This document shows positions 63,996 through 64,000 of a DNA stretch of 64,000 nucleotides, one piece after another. The notes under the pieces are model-generated. The model was not told the origin of the DNA. It ran no database searches and saw only the letters and a program-made list of their open reading frames with translations. Both the position numbers and the translations under genes were made by a program. Numbering within the stretch: the stretch's first letter is position 1; each line of letters opens with the position of its first letter. The DNA comes from Bradyrhizobium sp. LHD-71 (GTDB taxonomy: Bacteria; Pseudomonadota; Alphaproteobacteria; Rhizobiales; Xanthobacteraceae), in NCBI RefSeq assembly GCF_031157255.1, contig NZ_JAVIFX010000006.1:62001-126000 (forward strand). Direction: 5' to 3'.

Positions 63996-64000
63996 CAGGC

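Overview
The window is high-GC DNA packed with short-gap operons on both strands. Its gene content points to an alphaproteobacterium of the Bradyrhizobium/Rhodopseudomonas/Afipia group (Nitrobacteraceae). The evidence is a hopanoid cluster with hpnO, hpnN, hpnH, hpnG and shc, two promoters of the alphaproteobacterial general-stress (EcfG) type, and several small palindromic repeats of the kind common in these genomes. I see no rRNA, tRNA, CRISPR array or transposase gene. The genus is inferred, not proven.

Layout. 1-2271: 3' part of a CocE/NonD-type hydrolase and an FAD-dependent amino-acid oxidase-like enzyme. 2352-2642: small Gly/Ala-rich membrane protein. 3112-5153: a compact operon of an amidohydrolase, an unknown 100-residue protein and a Rieske ferredoxin. 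5441-6220: a stand-alone LpxA-type acyltransferase. 6401-25185: a complete alpha-glucan/trehalose cluster (glgE, treS-maltokinase fusion, glgB, glgX, treZ, treY, glgP on the minus strand; malQ divergent). 25477-31661: accessory stretch with a single-domain response regulator, a secreted protein, an ArsR/SRPBCC/DUF1801 operon, a dapA-type gene and several small unknowns. 31992-40704: kdpF-A-B-C-D-E plus a ptsN-type EIIA gene, preceded by an extra 27-residue ORF. 40776-46741: a cobalamin-riboswitch-controlled btuB-F-C-D cluster with a coupled crotonase. 46771-50919: two divergent glycosyltransferase-type genes and an ABC-2 exporter. 51027-54544: a BisC-type molybdoenzyme, a 44-residue ORF and a DUF169 protein. 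54556-63995: hopanoid genes hpnO, hpnN, hpnH, hpnG and shc, with a DUF2147 gene between hpnO and hpnN.

How the genes fit together. In the glucan cluster, trehalose can be turned to maltose (TreS), phosphorylated (maltokinase domain), polymerised (GlgE), branched (GlgB), trimmed (GlgX, GlgP, MalQ) and returned to trehalose (TreY, TreZ). This is a closed trehalose/glycogen cycle. A palindrome of two facing GGAAC elements sits in the glgE-malQ divergent gap. A perfect GGAAC-N17-CGTT site lies ahead of kdp. Both suggest stress (EcfG) control of osmolyte and potassium homeostasis, and hopanoids add membrane hardening.

The most unusual signal is a family of six long hairpin elements (about 75-80 bp). 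They occur as three closely spaced pairs (11662-11830, 25308-25474, 36639-36800). Each has a one-sided 4-5 nt bulge and a GCCGC/GCGGC loop core. The arm sequences differ between copies but match within a copy. One of them buries the treY ribosome binding site, and three touch a neighbouring gene's stop codon.
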